Positions 63,685 to 64,000 of a stretch of DNA of 64,000 nt are shown piece after piece. The first letter of the stretch is position 1, and each line of letters begins with the position of its first letter. The position numbers were made by a program, and so were the translations under genes. The stretch spans positions 1 to 64,000 of the forward strand of contig NZ_SOBH01000002.1 in assembly GCF_004365635.1 (NCBI RefSeq), given 5' to 3'. This DNA is from Litoreibacter halocynthiae (GTDB lineage Bacteria; Pseudomonadota; Alphaproteobacteria; Rhodobacterales; Rhodobacteraceae). The notes below the pieces were generated by a model. That model did not search any database. It was not told the origin of the DNA and saw nothing but the letters and a program-made list of their open reading frames with translations.

Positions 63685-64000
63685 TTACTCGGTGGCGGCA
63701 CCCGTGAGGGCTTGTGCGAATTCCTCGGGATCGAACGGCGCGAGGTCGTCGATCTGCTCCCCCACCCCGATGGCGTGGATCGGCAGGCCGAACTTGTCCG
63801 CCAGCGCCACCAGCACGCCGCCTTTGGCCGTGCCGTCGAGCTTGGTCATCACAAGGCCGGAGACGTCGCTGATCTGGCGGAACACATCGACCTGATTGAG
63901 GGCGTTCTGCCCCGTGGTCGCATCGAGAACCAATAACGTGTTGTGCGGAGCGGTGTCGTCCTTCTTGCGGATCACGCGGACGATCTTGGCCAGCTCCTCC
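63685..64000 (-). CDS. ftsY: Signal recognition particle receptor FtsY, 3' part
   Basis: The C-terminal about 104 codons of FtsY, cut by the window edge. It has LLVLDATTGQNALNQ (G3 Asp-x-x-x-Gly), VMTKLDGTAKGG (G4) and VGEQIDDLAPFDPEEF at the end, as in the NG domain of SRP-GTPases. FtsY delivers ribosomes to the Sec translocon. The N-terminal part lies beyond position 64000. Confidence 0.95.
   Translation of the reverse strand, partial: EELAKIVRVIRKKDDTAPHNTLLVLDATTGQNALNQVDVFRQISDVSGLVMTKLDGTAKGGVLVALADKFGLPIHAIGVGEQIDDLAPFDPEEFAQALTGAATE

Overview
The window is chromosomal DNA of an alphaproteobacterium, almost certainly a marine Rhodobacteraceae (Roseobacter group) member. This rests on protein content: a SAM-II riboswitch before metZ, the glyQ/small membrane protein/glyS/PPDK-like order, ctaD followed by a DUF2244 gene, a FolE2-type GTP cyclohydrolase, and a large catabolic operon with a MalEFGK-type ABC importer. 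The species cannot be named from the sequence alone.

Layout. (1) 1-3381 is an AT-richer accessory stretch abutting the 3' end of a tRNA-Leu(GAG) gene (3382-3468, minus). It carries phage-like small genes, a Rap1a/Tai-like immunity protein, an SRAP DNA-protein crosslink protein and a zinc-ribbon protein. (2) 3599-12456 is core: a peptidoglycan-binding exported protein, lipB, a 49-codon small gene, an ECF sigma/anti-sigma pair, ctaD with a DUF2244 gene, a YqeY protein and carA. (3) 12517-21417 holds a glycosyltransferase with a fused MshEN domain, a GntR regulator, a HAD pyrimidine nucleotidase, a UbiH-like hydroxylase, a class-V aminotransferase, two tandem Lrp regulators divergent from ilvC, and a DMT transporter. 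(4) 21407-25524 holds the folB-folP-glmM group and a cell-wall hydrolase. (5) 25685-33963 holds the PPDK-like gene, glyS, glyQ and a SPOR/peptidoglycan-binding protein with a degenerate trypsin-like domain.

(6) 33981-48090 (minus strand) is a large catabolic block of about 14 kb: a sugar-type ABC importer, three NTF2/SnoaL-like proteins, a HisD-family dehydrogenase resembling HpsN, an SDR, a LacI regulator, a bicupin, a methyltransferase, a MetE-core methyltransferase, an alpha/beta hydrolase and an RraA-family aldolase. Most genes touch or overlap by 1-4 bases. A LacI/GalR-type operator candidate lies upstream of the binding-protein gene at 48210-48223. The substrate is unknown, and this is one of the two most promising undescribed systems here.

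(7) 48735-56091 holds a TPP-dependent decarboxylase, TrkH, a saccharopine/lysine dehydrogenase-like enzyme divergent from an Lrp regulator, metZ under a SAM-II riboswitch followed by a terminator-like hairpin, and folE2. (8) 56092-59497 is an AT-rich insertion. It encodes a DUF4123 (type VI effector adaptor) protein, a novel putative effector with a His/Cys clan-CD-like motif pair, and a membrane-anchored putative immunity protein in one overlapping operon, with no VgrG or Rhs gene beside it. This is the other most promising system. (9) 59498-62100 is an arsenic operon (arsR, acr3, arsC, arsH). (10) 62097-64000 holds an IspZ-type septation protein, a DMT transporter and the 3' end of ftsY, cut by the window edge.

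The folate genes (folB, folP, folE2) and one-carbon genes (metZ, MetE-core) fall in the same window but in separate transcription units. No CRISPR array, rRNA operon, complete IS element or integrase was seen.
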